In this document: positions 8,389 through 16,369 of the stretch, one piece after another
Layout: the number at the start of each line of letters is the position of its first letter
Position numbering within the stretch: position 1 is the stretch's first letter
Virus record (IMG/VR): IMGVR_UViG_3300048839_001335
Coordinates: 1-38,112 of that record
Origin: a virus
Direction: 5' to 3' (one strand)
DNA: 38,112 nucleotides
Made by a program: the position numbers and the translations under genes
Notes under the pieces: model-generated
Seen by the model: only the letters and a program-made list of their open reading frames with translations
Databases searched by the model: none
What the model was told of the DNA's origin: nothing

Positions 8389-9367
8389 TACCTAAGCTGT
8401 TTCCAATTTTTACTTTTTGCCTGCCGCCACTTGTTGAAAACTCGCCCTCAACAGCGGTTATAAAATAGGTTCCCTTTCTTTCCGGGTATCGCTCATCATC
8501 AATCTGAGCGGCCATACCAGGGCCTGCAAATGGAACCAGGAAGGTTGTAATACTTCCTTCATAGCCACGGTTTACCAATTGGTTGCGCTTTTCTTCGGCA
8601 ATCTTCTTCAGCGTTGCTGAATCGGTAATGGCTGAGCGAAGGCGTTTAACCTGGCCGTCCTTCTTACCAACAAAAGCTTTCTCTTTGTTGCCGTCTTTCT
8701 TTCGGCCACCAACCTGTATGCGTACATCTGCAAATTCCTTCTGGTCGTTAAAGCGCAGCTCGCTGTCTTTAATCACATTCCAACCAAGCCTGTACTTTAC
8801 AGTTGCCGCAGGCGCAAGCTGTAGCGCACCCACATACAGCGTGTTGTAGGTGAAGTATACCGTAAGCAGGCATTTGCTTTTAAGCCACTCCAATACCTGG
8901 ATGCCCGTAACATTTACAAACGTGGCCTTGGCCAGTGGTATGTTCGGTATGTCATTGCTCAGCTTAATGGTTGTGCCTTCAACAACATCTTGCAGTATTT
9001 TTTTTACCGTAGTATTCCGGTACGATTTGCTGAAGTCAAGCTTCTTGCGCAGCTCATAACTGTAGCCCTCGCACTCAAGCTCAACGGGTGTGGTAAAGTT
9101 TACGCGCCTCAAAAATCCTTCGAAGCGAAGCAGGTTATCATCATCATACCCGGCATAAACCTGTACCTTCATGCCTTCAGTAAACTGTAAGCCGGTTTGC
9201 ACCCGTTCGTATGTGTCTCCATCCTTTACCAGGTTAGTTATGGAGGGCAGTTTAATGGTGCAACTGTCGCTGAAATCCTCCACGGAAGATTTCCAACGCA
9301 CTGCATGTGGAGCCAATGCTTTGAAGTTTGCAATCTTTACCTTTGCTGTCATTGAAAATGCCATCAC
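8375..9367 (-). CDS. Baseplate hub / late control D-like protein (Mu gp44-like), 330 aa
   Basis: The features are those of gpD/gp44 hub proteins: an early strand pattern followed by 'EGMKVQVYAGYDDDNLLRFE' (residues about 65-85), a mid region 'TGIQVLEWLKSKCLLTVYFT' with the classic helix-strand of the second hub domain, and 'QVGGRKKDGNKEKAFVGK' near 220-240. The C terminus, 'GMAAQIDDERYPERKGTYFI' and 'STSGGRQKVKIGNS', matches the beta-domain end of the family. It should form the trimeric hub connecting the tube to the spike encoded downstream. Confidence 0.78.
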   Translation of the reverse strand: MMAFSMTAKVKIANFKALAPHAVRWKSSVEDFSDSCTIKLPSITNLVKDGDTYERVQTGLQFTEGMKVQVYAGYDDDNLLRFEGFLRRVNFTTPVELECEGYSYELRKKLDFSKSYRNTTVKKILQDVVEGTTIKLSNDIPNIPLAKATFVNVTGIQVLEWLKSKCLLTVYFTYNTLYVGALQLAPAATVKYRLGWNVIKDSELRFNDQKEFADVRIQVGGRKKDGNKEKAFVGKKDGQVKRLRSAITDSATLKKIAEEKRNQLVNRGYEGSITTFLVPFAGPGMAAQIDDERYPERKGTYFITAVEGEFSTSGGRQKVKIGNSLGNGIS

Positions 9368-9999
9368 TCCACCTCCAGTTCAAAAATGCTGTCACTCTCA
9401 AGCTTCAAGCTAAAAGGCCGTATGTGCTTGCGGCCACCTTCAACTTCAGGCAGGTCTAAACTTTCAACAACCACGCGCTGCATGCTGCCAGCTTCGGCTG
9501 ATAGCGTTGGATTGATTAAGAAGATGTTGGTAAGCGGGCAGTCCAGGCCAACAGCCTGCTTGCTTTCCGCCAGGTACTTCAACACTTCCAGTTCACGTTC
9601 CGGAAACACCCGGTTCTCGTCAATGGCAAAGCCTTTAATGCTTATGGCATAGTCATCAACCCCGTACACTTCCTTTACTGTGCCCTTACGGTTGGGCAGT
9701 GCGGTTTTGATTATGGTTTTCTTAACCGAAATTTTCACCACCGTGTACGGCAGCAAAATCTGGTTGAAGCTGAATATGTCCTGTGGTAAATCGAAAAACG
9801 TAACGGGCAACCAAACTTCTTTGCCCATGAATGTATCCGTTAATGGCTGACCGCTCCGGCTGTATGTGGTATCATCCTGCTGGCCTTCCAGGTTAAAGGG
9901 CACACCATCTGTTTGAGCCCTGCGGTTATCCGTAATTACAGGCCTGGTGCCAAATGTTTGGCGATAGAGTTCAGCAAGATCGTACAGTAAAAAACTCAT
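9364..9999 (-). CDS. Tail/baseplate protein between tape measure and hub, 211 aa
   Basis: It occupies the position of Mu gp43 (historically called a DNA circularisation protein). The sequence reads as a Bacteroidetes phage family that I associate tentatively with DUF6046: 'LTDTFMGKEVWLPVTFFDLP', then 'IKTALPNRKGTVKEVYGVDD' and 'IKGFAIDENRVFPERELEVL'. These motifs resemble LysM-less tail proteins that fit a tube-baseplate junction. No membrane segment or signal is present. The gene overlaps both neighbours by 4 bases. Confidence 0.6.
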   Translation of the reverse strand: MSFLLYDLAELYRQTFGTRPVITDNRRAQTDGVPFNLEGQQDDTTYSRSGQPLTDTFMGKEVWLPVTFFDLPQDIFSFNQILLPYTVVKISVKKTIIKTALPNRKGTVKEVYGVDDYAISIKGFAIDENRVFPERELEVLKYLAESKQAVGLDCPLTNIFLINPTLSAEAGSMQRVVVESLDLPEVEGGRKHIRPFSLKLESDSIFELEVE

Positions 10000-11771
10000 T
10001 GTACTGCGGCCCCACTGTTTAATATTCTCAAAAACACTTCTTCAACCTTGCGTTCAACTTCGCCAAGTCCTTCACTCAGTTGTGTTGTGTGTATTTCCAG
10101 TCGTTCAACCATGCGATCAATTTGAATGTTGATTACACGTGGGCCACCGCCTGTAATTCCTTTAACCGCTTCATCACCAGCTCCTGCACCAACAGGTTTA
10201 CCGGGTGTAATGGCGTTTGTCAGGGATGATCCTCCTGGAGCTGATGCACTTACTGATGAGCCTGCCTGCTGGCCACGGTTCCAGGCATCGGCCAATGTTT
10301 TACCAAAGCCACCTGAGCCTGCCTTACCCAACAACCATTTTACTGCGTTGATGATGGGCGCAAACACCTGTGCAAAGTGATCGCGTATTTTAATGAAGAT
10401 GTCTTTGAACACATCCCACAACCACAGGAAAGCATCTTTCAACACATTAACCAGCTTAACGAATAGTTTAAACTGCCAGATAATGTGATTGATGATGGGT
10501 TGGAAGAGAACCTTCAGCACTTCCCAAATACTCAGTATGGTTTTCCGGAATCCTTCAAAGTTGTTATAAGCCCAGATAATACCAGCTACAAGTGCACCAA
10601 TGGCCACAATAATTAACCCGATTGGGTTGGCCGTCATAGCAGCATTTAAAAGCCACTGAACGCCCGTCCAAACCTGTGTGGCAAGGGCTACACCTTGCAT
10701 GGCAAGTACATACGCATAGTATCCGGCTGTTGCGCCTCCAATTATGGCTACCAGGGCCGAGAGCCAGCTCCAGTTTTCTTTTATCCAGTTTACGGTTTGC
10801 ACAGCTGCCGGTACAATGGTATTCACCAGCAGCATACCCAAATCAATAAGCCCATGCATGAGTGGTTGCAACGCAGTGCCCATTTCGGCTGCACCCAATG
10901 ATATTACGTCTCGTAGTGTGCTGAATCTTCCGGTAACGGTTTGACTCTGTGCATCCATAGCACCGGCATACAAGCCACCTGCCTGGGCTGCACGGTTAAG
11001 TGCATCGCTCAGCAGGTCATAACTCACATCCATCTCCTTCACCTGGTCAATACTTTTACCAGTTGCTGTAGCCAACAGTTGGTATATGTTAATACCAGTC
11101 ATAGCAAACTGCCGTATATCCATTGCAGTTGCTTTGCCTACCGTTTTAATCTGCTGCATGTTTGCAGCCATACGCGAAAGCACATCGTTACCACCGCCAA
11201 CAGCTGCAACAGCATTGGCAAGGTTAAGCGTATCCTGCCGGGCTGCATCAGCATTTACACCGGCACTGATCAGCGCACGGTTTACCTGTAATAATCCGGC
11301 AACACTAAACGGAGTACGCGCTGCGTCTTGCTGCACGTTTGAATACACTTGCTCGGCTCCTTGCTGGCCGAGGAAAGTGCGCAGGCCTACAATGTCCTGC
11401 TCTTTTTGTGCACCAGCACCAAACACACCACCAATGGCACCGGCAATTGCCAAAGGCCCCAGGTAGTTGCGGGCCATAGCCATAATGCCAAGCCCGCCCC
11501 CACCACCTGAGGCAACACCGCCAGGATGCCTTGCTGCCACGCGCTGCAATTGTTCCAGCTCGCGCCTGGCTGCACGTATGTGAGAAATTGATGTTGATTT
11601 TGAGATGGCTGATTCCAGCTCTCCGATTTTTCGTCTTACCTGGTCATAGCTTTGTGAAAGTGTACCGTTTACGCCTTTTATGGATGCAGAAGTGCTGCGT
11701 GCAGTGTTGGCCATTTTTACCAGGCCACTGCTTACCATTTCCCGTAGTCGTATGAAGAATTCGAGATTCAT
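9996..11771 (-). CDS. Tail tape measure protein, 591 aa
   Basis: Residues about 95-300 contain the TP901-type tape measure core ('GAQKEQDIVGLRTFLGQQGA', 'NLANAVAAVGGGNDVLSRMA', 'TAMDIRQFAMTGINIYQLLA'). Residues about 335-400 are very hydrophobic ('LSALVAIIGGATAGYYAYVL', 'PIGLIIVAIGALVAGIIWAY'), which is normal in this family and probably concerns DNA ejection. A glycine-rich linker precedes a helical C terminus. At roughly 1.5 angstrom per residue, a short tail of about 90 nm would follow (inference). It starts directly on the stop of the chaperone fusion frame (ATGA). Confidence 0.9.
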   Translation of the reverse strand: MNLEFFIRLREMVSSGLVKMANTARSTSASIKGVNGTLSQSYDQVRRKIGELESAISKSTSISHIRAARRELEQLQRVAARHPGGVASGGGGGLGIMAMARNYLGPLAIAGAIGGVFGAGAQKEQDIVGLRTFLGQQGAEQVYSNVQQDAARTPFSVAGLLQVNRALISAGVNADAARQDTLNLANAVAAVGGGNDVLSRMAANMQQIKTVGKATAMDIRQFAMTGINIYQLLATATGKSIDQVKEMDVSYDLLSDALNRAAQAGGLYAGAMDAQSQTVTGRFSTLRDVISLGAAEMGTALQPLMHGLIDLGMLLVNTIVPAAVQTVNWIKENWSWLSALVAIIGGATAGYYAYVLAMQGVALATQVWTGVQWLLNAAMTANPIGLIIVAIGALVAGIIWAYNNFEGFRKTILSIWEVLKVLFQPIINHIIWQFKLFVKLVNVLKDAFLWLWDVFKDIFIKIRDHFAQVFAPIINAVKWLLGKAGSGGFGKTLADAWNRGQQAGSSVSASAPGGSSLTNAITPGKPVGAGAGDEAVKGITGGGPRVINIQIDRMVERLEIHTTQLSEGLGEVERKVEEVFLRILNSGAAVQ

Positions 11772-12351
11772 TTCACTTTTGATTCCTCTTTGCGTATTCG
11801 TTCTATGTGTGCCAGCTTCATGGCGAGGGCGTCATCACTAAGCTGCGAAGCGTCACGCCCGGTGTAGTATTCCACTACAGTTTCAAGAAGGCCAAACACA
11901 TCCTGCTTGGCCTTCTTTTTCGCTTCGCTTATCTTTTTAGCAGCGCAGCCTTTTTGCCTTCCAGTATTTTGTTGAACTGGTTAGCAGCAGGAATGAAGTA
12001 GTTGTCATCATTGAGTATTACCTCATCGCCAGCTACAAAACATTCCCGCATGGCGGCTTCTAAAAATTCGTAAAGTCCTTCATCCTGAATTTTGGTTGAA
12101 GCATAAGAGAGTATGCTTCGTGTGATGGGCCGCATAATGGCCAGGGCTTCAATCTTCTCGCCCGTTTCATCCATTACCGGTAAAAACCACAAGCCTTTGT
12201 TGGCGTTGCTCCAATCGGCCAGTTGCTTTTTGGTAAACTTTTCGGTGGCAAGTGCTTCGCATTGTTCGCGCAGCTCTTTTTCCTTTCGTTCGGCTTCGCG
12301 CTTACGTATTTCCTTAACGCTGGCGCCCTTTGTCGTCTCTGTTTTAATCAT
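11768..12351 (-). CDS. Tail assembly chaperone, -1 frameshift fusion (gpG-T-like), about 194 aa
   Basis: Reading from 12351 in frame and slipping back one base at the five-A run just before the stop of the short form (CTA AAA AGA, around 11932-11938) yields a continuation. It begins KKISEAKKKAKQDVFGLLE and runs about 54 residues, ending 'RIRKEESKVK', with its TGA at 11770-11768 overlapping the tape measure ATG. The frame has no earlier stop. Conserved -1 frameshifting in exactly this gene position is established for phage tail chaperones, where the T extension recruits tube protein to the tape measure. The slip site is not a perfect X XXY YYZ heptamer, so the exact site is an inference. Confidence 0.65.
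11929..12351 (-). CDS. Tail assembly chaperone, short form (gpG-like), 140 aa
   Basis: This charged helical protein lies between the tail tube and tape measure genes, where nearly all tailed phages encode the gpG-type chaperone. Features are a lysine/glutamate coil at residues 10-45 and a folded core ('MRPITRSILSYASTKIQ', 'YEFLEAAMRECFVAGDEVIL'). It ends 'GKKAALLKR'. The last codons read CTG CTA AAA AGA TAA, and the -1 frame stays open across this point, giving the long form described separately. Confidence 0.8.
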   Translation of the reverse strand: MIKTETTKGASVKEIRKREAERKEKELREQCEALATEKFTKKQLADWSNANKGLWFLPVMDETGEKIEALAIMRPITRSILSYASTKIQDEGLYEFLEAAMRECFVAGDEVILNDDNYFIPAANQFNKILEGKKAALLKR

Positions 12352-12370
12352 AGGTGGTGGTGGTTAAAAT

Positions 12371-12404
12371 GTAAAAAAGAAGTGGGGAGGCTTATGTGCC
12401 TCCC
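12371..12404 (-). terminator. Hairpin with T-tract after the tail tube gene
   Basis: A perfect 7-bp stem (GGGAGGC at 12385-12391, loop 6, GCCTCCC at 12398-12404) overlaps the end of the tube gene. In the direction of transcription (minus) it is followed by CACTTCTTTTTTAC, so it resembles an intrinsic terminator or attenuator. It could keep tube and sheath expression above that of the downstream chaperone and tape measure genes. Confidence 0.55.
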
Positions 12405-12835
12405 TTACTCAAGTGCTGTATGCGCATGGATAGGAATGGAAGGGTGACTTCCGTCATCTTTGCATTCTGTTCCATTGCCACGGATAGTTCGGTAAAGGCC
12501 ATGCCTGGCACAACAATTAACCGGGTCTTATCGGAAGGTAATTTCTTGTACTCAACCGTGCAGGTGATTAACGTGTGCGGAACTTCAAGAATGTCGGCAA
12601 AACCGGCAGTAAGCGCTGCATCATTCAGCAGGTCAACTTCATACTTCAGCAACTTTACGTTGCCTTCATATTTCTTGTTGCCGCTTTGAATGTCAACCGG
12701 CTCATCACCGCTTGCGTACACATGCTCCTTCTCAACGGTCTTCTTTAACTCAAAGCCCCTGAGGCCAGCAAGTCGCCTGCCAAGCAGTGTAATGCTTACG
12801 TTACTCCAGGCGCAATCTTTTGTGTTAAACTCCAT
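12392..12835 (-). CDS. Tail tube protein, 147 aa
   Basis: It immediately follows the sheath gene and precedes the chaperone pair, the invariant place for the tube gene. The sequence is beta-rich with the tube-protein style opening 'NTKDCAWSNVSITLLGRRLA', then 'EHVYASGDEPVDIQSGNKKY' and 'GNVKLLKYEVDLLNDAAL', close to the Mu-like tube families in which a loop with G-x-x-P/D-x-x-x-x-G-x-x-x-x-x-G appears. It would form hexameric rings inside the sheath. A hairpin follows its stop codon. Confidence 0.78.
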   Translation of the reverse strand: MEFNTKDCAWSNVSITLLGRRLAGLRGFELKKTVEKEHVYASGDEPVDIQSGNKKYEGNVKLLKYEVDLLNDAALTAGFADILEVPHTLITCTVEYKKLPSDKTRLIVVPGMAFTELSVAMEQNAKMTEVTLPFLSMRIQHLSKGGT

Positions 12836-12841
12836 AGTTCC

Positions 12842-13990
12842 TTATTCGGCTATCTGTGAAACAATACCTATCTCAACATCAATAAAGCTGTTGTAACCTT
12901 TAGGCTGAACGCGCACCTTAATGGTGGTTTTGCTTGTATTGATGATGTCCTGTGCCGGGTTGATGTAAATTTCAACACCGCTAATCTGGTTACCCATAGC
13001 AACGTTCACCTGTTGTTCAATCTTCTTCTCCAGGTACGTAACTGCGTAGCTGGCCAGGTTGCCATTCGGCTCAACATCAACTTCGCCTTCCAGCTCTTCC
13101 ACATAAGTGGCGGCTGCAATAATGGCTGCTTTATCGGCTAATCTTCCGTAAGCCAGCAGTCGATAGTCATCGATGCTGCACATGCGGTCAATGCCAAAGA
13201 AGAACCCGGCCTTTTGCGGGTGCGTCATAAAGCTGATGAAGCCTGCATCATGAAGAGTGGTGAGGTTAGTTACATCCTTCAACAGCGATGTGCCAATGTA
13301 TACCTGGCTAATGCTTAGCGGGCCATTGGCCACCTTGCCAAGTTTTATTTCAGCAGGGTATTTCACCGCACGACCAAGCGCAAGCCCAACACTCGCTGAA
13401 CCATCGTTCAAACTTCCACCAAGCACCACTCCGGCAAAACCGTTCGTGCTGTTTTTTGGTGTAAGCGCATTGGCAGCAGCAGGGTTTTCAACCCGGCCTT
13501 CAATAAGTACACGCAACGGTGCAGTCTCTGCCAGGCGGGCTTCAGCAAACACTTTGCTGTTGGTAATGGCTGTGGCTACATCACTGTCAATGAAGTCTTC
13601 ACCGCCATCATAACCCACACCAGGCTTCCGGTAAACGCCCAACAAGCGAACGCGACCGGGCACATGGTTAATCAGTTTTTTAGCGCCATTTGCATTGGTG
13701 TTGTCCAGCATTTGAGCCATCGTCATCGTATCGGGTACGATCATGATGTGAAGCTCCTGGTTACCACCAAGCTCGCCATAAAACTCCTTCAAATGCCTGT
13801 GCATATCAGGCTCATCATCCTCTGTGAAGCCCTGAGCTTCAGCATCGGCCAGACTGTACACCGTTTTGGGAACGCCCAACAATCCGGCTGAAGTGCCGGT
13901 ACCGCAAATGGCAGCAATGCCGTCAAGTGCAGCAATGTCAAGCAACAGGTTTCCGTTGGCGTACAGTATGGTTACTTTTGGTAAACTCAT
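12842..13990 (-). CDS. Tail sheath protein (DUF2586-like), 382 aa
   Basis: The protein has the sheath layout: an N-terminal alpha/beta part including 'GIAAICGTGTSAGLLGVPKT', a middle with 'HIMIVPDTMTMAQMLDNTNA' and 'AAANALTPKNSTNGFAGVVL', and a C-terminal polymerisation part with 'DKAAIIAAATYVEELEGEVD' and 'ISGVEIYINPAQDIINTSKT'. The latter matches the strand-exchange ends of contractile sheaths, where a helical insertion is followed by long strands. Bacteroidetes phages often carry such DUF2586-type sheaths. The next gene in the operon is the tube, as expected. Confidence 0.78.
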   Translation of the reverse strand: MSLPKVTILYANGNLLLDIAALDGIAAICGTGTSAGLLGVPKTVYSLADAEAQGFTEDDEPDMHRHLKEFYGELGGNQELHIMIVPDTMTMAQMLDNTNANGAKKLINHVPGRVRLLGVYRKPGVGYDGGEDFIDSDVATAITNSKVFAEARLAETAPLRVLIEGRVENPAAANALTPKNSTNGFAGVVLGGSLNDGSASVGLALGRAVKYPAEIKLGKVANGPLSISQVYIGTSLLKDVTNLTTLHDAGFISFMTHPQKAGFFFGIDRMCSIDDYRLLAYGRLADKAAIIAAATYVEELEGEVDVEPNGNLASYAVTYLEKKIEQQVNVAMGNQISGVEIYINPAQDIINTSKTTIKVRVQPKGYNSFIDVEIGIVSQIAE

Positions 13991-14001
13991 TGGTTAGCTG
14001 G

Positions 14002-14373
14002 TTACTTGGTTTTACCTGATTTCTTCTCGGCCTCAGCAGCTGCTTTCTCAGCCTCTTCTTTAGCCAGCTTTTCGGCCTCGGCCTTTTCAGCTTCCTCTTT
14101 GGCAAGCTTCTCGGCTTCGGCTTTTTCGGCCTCTTCCTTAGCCAGCTTTTCAGCTTCAGCTTTGGCAGCAGCTTCCTGATCTTTCTTGCTCAGCTTCAGC
14201 TTCGGTTCTTCAGCCTGGCTTTCGCGCCTGTGCGTTTTCACGCCCTTGTCTTCAAGGGTTTGTGCATGGGCAGTAGCCCTGTGGCGCACGTGAAACAACA
14301 ACCCATCAGAGGTTTCAAAACACTCCTTGCTTTCAGGGTAATTCTTGAAATAGTTCTTTACTCTTTCCATCAT
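14002..14373 (-). CDS. Small protein with E/A/K-rich 13-residue repeats, 123 aa
   Basis: Residues 1-45 form a small domain ('VKNYFKNYPESKECFETSDG'). Residues 60-118 carry three near-identical 13-residue repeats AEAEKLAKEEAEK, giving a long alanine/glutamate/lysine helix with a strong alternating charge pattern. The encoding DNA shows three 39-bp degenerate tandem copies (about 14045-14160). The gene sits between the head-associated 113-aa gene and the sheath gene, where Mu-like phages place small head-tail joining or completion proteins. Function is unknown. Confidence 0.6.
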   Translation of the reverse strand: MMERVKNYFKNYPESKECFETSDGLLFHVRHRATAHAQTLEDKGVKTHRRESQAEEPKLKLSKKDQEAAAKAEAEKLAKEEAEKAEAEKLAKEEAEKAEAEKLAKEEAEKAAAEAEKKSGKTK

Positions 14374-14382
14374 TAGGTTGGA

Positions 14383-14724
14383 TTAAGCTGCGTCAACAAT
14401 TTTTTGCCAGGCACCGCCAATAAACTCGGCACCATCCCAGGTAAGGGTAATGCAGTCACGGTCATTGGCTACGCCTGTGAGATCAAGTGCAACGATGTTC
14501 GTGCCCAGGGTAACGTTACGCTGTGTAGCGCCCTGAACCACATCAATCACAACCTGTGCGCCTGGTTCCAGGTCAGCTCCAGGAGTAAGGTTAATGGTTG
14601 GCGCACCAGTCATGCCGGTGAGCTTGATGAACGTCAGTTGATTTTCAACTGTGATGTCGTGTGTGGCAGCATGTGCCGGTGTTAACCGGGTTGCATCACC
14701 AAAAGGATATTTAACTTTTTGCAT
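14383..14724 (-). CDS. Hypothetical virion-associated protein, 113 aa
   Basis: I chose the ATG at 14724 ('MQKVKYPFGDATRL') because the longer open frame begins inside the preceding spanin gene, while this start lies just two bases after that gene's stop. The protein is all-beta, with 'NQLTFIKLTGMTGAPTINLT', 'LEPGAQVVIDVVQGATQRNV' and a terminal 'ITLTWDGAEFIGGAW'. That is the look of a capsid decoration or fibre-tip jelly roll. Location between lysis and tail genes gives no firm role. Confidence 0.6.
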   Translation of the reverse strand: MQKVKYPFGDATRLTPAHAATHDITVENQLTFIKLTGMTGAPTINLTPGADLEPGAQVVIDVVQGATQRNVTLGTNIVALDLTGVANDRDCITLTWDGAEFIGGAWQKIVDAA

Positions 14725-14726
14725 GG

Positions 14727-15200
14727 TTAGCGTTTTAGTTTTAAAATGATATAACCAGTAGTAAGCAGCAGCACTATACCTGTGAACCATCGGCAAAACT
14801 TGTCGATGCCACGGGTTAAGTACTGTACCTCTACAATTGTTTTCTTTTCATGTTTAAGCCTGAATATGAGTGAGTCCTGTGCCTTCACTATGGCGGTCAG
14901 GCTATCGCAACCGCCTGTTACGTTTAACTTGCCCTGCTCATCAATGCTGCCGGTAACAACGGCCTTCTCTCCACGGGCTTCAAATTTTTTTGGTTTTGGT
15001 TTGTTGGTTGTGCTGTCGCATTCAATGTATTCGGTGATGGTTACGGTTTCACCTGGTACCGGTACCGGAACATCGCGGTACTTTACTTCAACACGGGTAC
15101 TGTCAATAACAACCGTGGTGGTGGAAGGCGCACCCTTACGGGTACACCCAACCACAACCAGGATGCTAAAACACAGACCTATGAAGAATGAGTTTTTCAA
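14727..15200 (-). CDS. Probable unimolecular spanin (lipoprotein with C-terminal TM), 157 aa
   Basis: The N terminus is a lipoprotein signal peptide with lipobox 'LVVVGC' (cysteine at residue 19). The middle is periplasmic: beta-like 'VEVKYRDVPVPVPGETVTIT' followed by a helix ('TAIVKAQDSLIFRLKHEKKT'). A hydrophobic segment 'FTGIVLLLTTGYIILKLKR' sits at residues about 138-157. An outer-membrane lipid anchor plus a C-terminal inner-membrane anchor in one chain is the phage T1 gp11 type of u-spanin architecture, which fuses the two membranes at lysis. Adjacency to the endolysin and holin candidates supports this. Confidence 0.7.
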   Translation of the reverse strand: MKNSFFIGLCFSILVVVGCTRKGAPSTTTVVIDSTRVEVKYRDVPVPVPGETVTITEYIECDSTTNKPKPKKFEARGEKAVVTGSIDEQGKLNVTGGCDSLTAIVKAQDSLIFRLKHEKKTIVEVQYLTRGIDKFCRWFTGIVLLLTTGYIILKLKR

Positions 15201-15213
15201 TGGATGTATCGGC

Positions 15214-15819
15214 TTATTCGGTGTGCAGTTCGTTTAGGTCTTCGCTTTTTGTAAACTCCGTCACCTTCCCGTGATCCTGCATTATTCGTGTTGCCTTCAA
15301 CGGTAAAAAAAAATCGGCATCACGAGGCCATCGGTCTACAAACCCGGCATGTGCAATTCTTCCTAAACTGTTGTTGTAAAGTCCAAATACATCGGCCTGT
15401 TTTGGTATTTCCCTATTGTGATCAATAGTAGCATACTTCGGAAACCAGGCAGGACTCCACGCGCTCTTTGGATTGGGAATGTCGTTAACCGTAAAGCAGT
15501 ACGCTGCAAATGCTGCGCACCAGGGATTGCCCTCTGCAAATCCGGTAACGGCAAGAAACATTTTAACTTCAGCGCCATCGTTTCTTCCAGTGGCTTCTCT
15601 TACGCCAATAAATGAGTTGTACGTTTCTGCAACCTGTAACCTCAGTTCATCTGCGGTAGGTGCTGCGTACTCAATGATGTCAACTGCCGGGTATTCAATT
15701 GCGGCTACCTGGTGAACCGATGCGAAACAGTTATCCTGCGCTACAGGACTGTCATAGCCAAAACAAGTGCCAGCAAATAGCAGGCAAATGCCGAGAATGA
15801 AAGCTTTAATTTTTGCCAT
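15214..15819 (-). CDS. CHAP-type endolysin with N-terminal signal/anchor, 201 aa
   Basis: Residues 5-20 are a hydrophobic signal ('IKAFILGICLLFAGTCFG'). Residues about 55-165 are an NlpC/P60-CHAP type amidase/endopeptidase domain with the catalytic cysteine in 'GNPWCAAFAAYCF' (C101) and the histidine in 'GRIAHAGFV' (H157). The 'IGVREATGRNDGAEV' block just ahead is typical of phage CHAP lysins in Bacteroidetes. The start lies inside the upstream holin-like gene (79-base overlap). No alternative methionine precedes the domain, so the overlap seems genuine. It should cut peptidoglycan in the periplasm. Confidence 0.8.
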   Translation of the reverse strand: MAKIKAFILGICLLFAGTCFGYDSPVAQDNCFASVHQVAAIEYPAVDIIEYAAPTADELRLQVAETYNSFIGVREATGRNDGAEVKMFLAVTGFAEGNPWCAAFAAYCFTVNDIPNPKSAWSPAWFPKYATIDHNREIPKQADVFGLYNNSLGRIAHAGFVDRWPRDADFFLPLKATRIMQDHGKVTEFTKSEDLNELHTE

Positions 15820-16118
15820 GGATTTAATTGGTTAAAGTGAAGTGGTAAGTCATCTACCAACGTGTAGAACAGATTAGGAAATGCCAGCCGTATAGCCAGC
15901 AATGCGCTGAATGTTGAGATTGCAAACACAGCATGCCCGAAGATGATCTTCTGGAAGGCATCCATTGTGTAGGGTACAGCTTGCGGATCAAGATCACGAA
16001 CGAAAGCTTCACTGATAATGAACAACACAATGGCAACAGGGCCAAGCCACAGTTCATTGTACCGTTTCAAAAAAGGCTTTGCCTTCTCATTCCAATACTG
16101 CTTCAGTTGTTCTTTCAT
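15741..16118 (-). CDS. Holin-like membrane protein, 125 aa
   Basis: Three hydrophobic segments are visible: residues about 23-42 ('ELWLGPVAIVLFIISEAFV'), 57-80 ('KIIFGHAVFAISTFSALLAI') and 104-124 ('LKLSFSAFACYLLALVLAMT'), with a basic amphipathic N terminus. Small size, three TM helices and location immediately before the endolysin fit a class I holin. The family was not recognised, so the assignment depends on context. Its 3' end overlaps the endolysin signal sequence in another frame. Confidence 0.65.
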   Translation of the reverse strand: MKEQLKQYWNEKAKPFLKRYNELWLGPVAIVLFIISEAFVRDLDPQAVPYTMDAFQKIIFGHAVFAISTFSALLAIRLAFPNLFYTLVDDLPLHFNQLNPWQKLKLSFSAFACYLLALVLAMTVL

Positions 16119-16348
16119 CGGTTTATTAATCGTTCAATAAGTACTGTACCAAGTCCGGTAATGAAACCCATTACCCCGCCCGAAACCCTTGCACGTGTTT
16201 TTAGTGAGTTCACGTCAAGTGCTATAGTCTGCTGACCCTTCTTCAGCTCCTCAACTTCTGCTGTTAGCTTTTGTTGTTCTTTGGCTGTGAGGATCAGCAG
16301 CTCCCGCTGCGTTAATTCGTTCAGGTTGATCTTCGCATCTTCCGCCAT
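16115..16348 (-). CDS. Coiled-coil plus C-terminal TM protein of the lysis cassette (XhlA-like), 77 aa
   Basis: Residues 8-48 form a predicted coiled coil ('ELLILTAKEQQKLTAEVEEL'). Residues about 53-72 form a glycine-rich hydrophobic segment ('ARVSGGVMGFITGLGTVLIE'). This is the architecture of small XhlA/hemolysin-like holin partners. Its stop overlaps the holin candidate start by 4 bases (ATGA). A holin accessory or antiholin role is inferred. Confidence 0.6.
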   Translation of the reverse strand: MAEDAKINLNELTQRELLILTAKEQQKLTAEVEELKKGQQTIALDVNSLKTRARVSGGVMGFITGLGTVLIERLINR

Positions 16349-16369
16349 TCGTTACGTCCGTTTGATTAT

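Noticed and set aside
11086-11466. Plus-strand frames opposite the tape measure gene
   Set aside because: Low-complexity alanine/serine/cysteine composition of an antisense shadow; no start context.
14782-15237. Long plus-strand frame opposite the spanin and endolysin
   Set aside because: It is antisense to two well-supported genes and has no recognisable domain; typical shadow frame.
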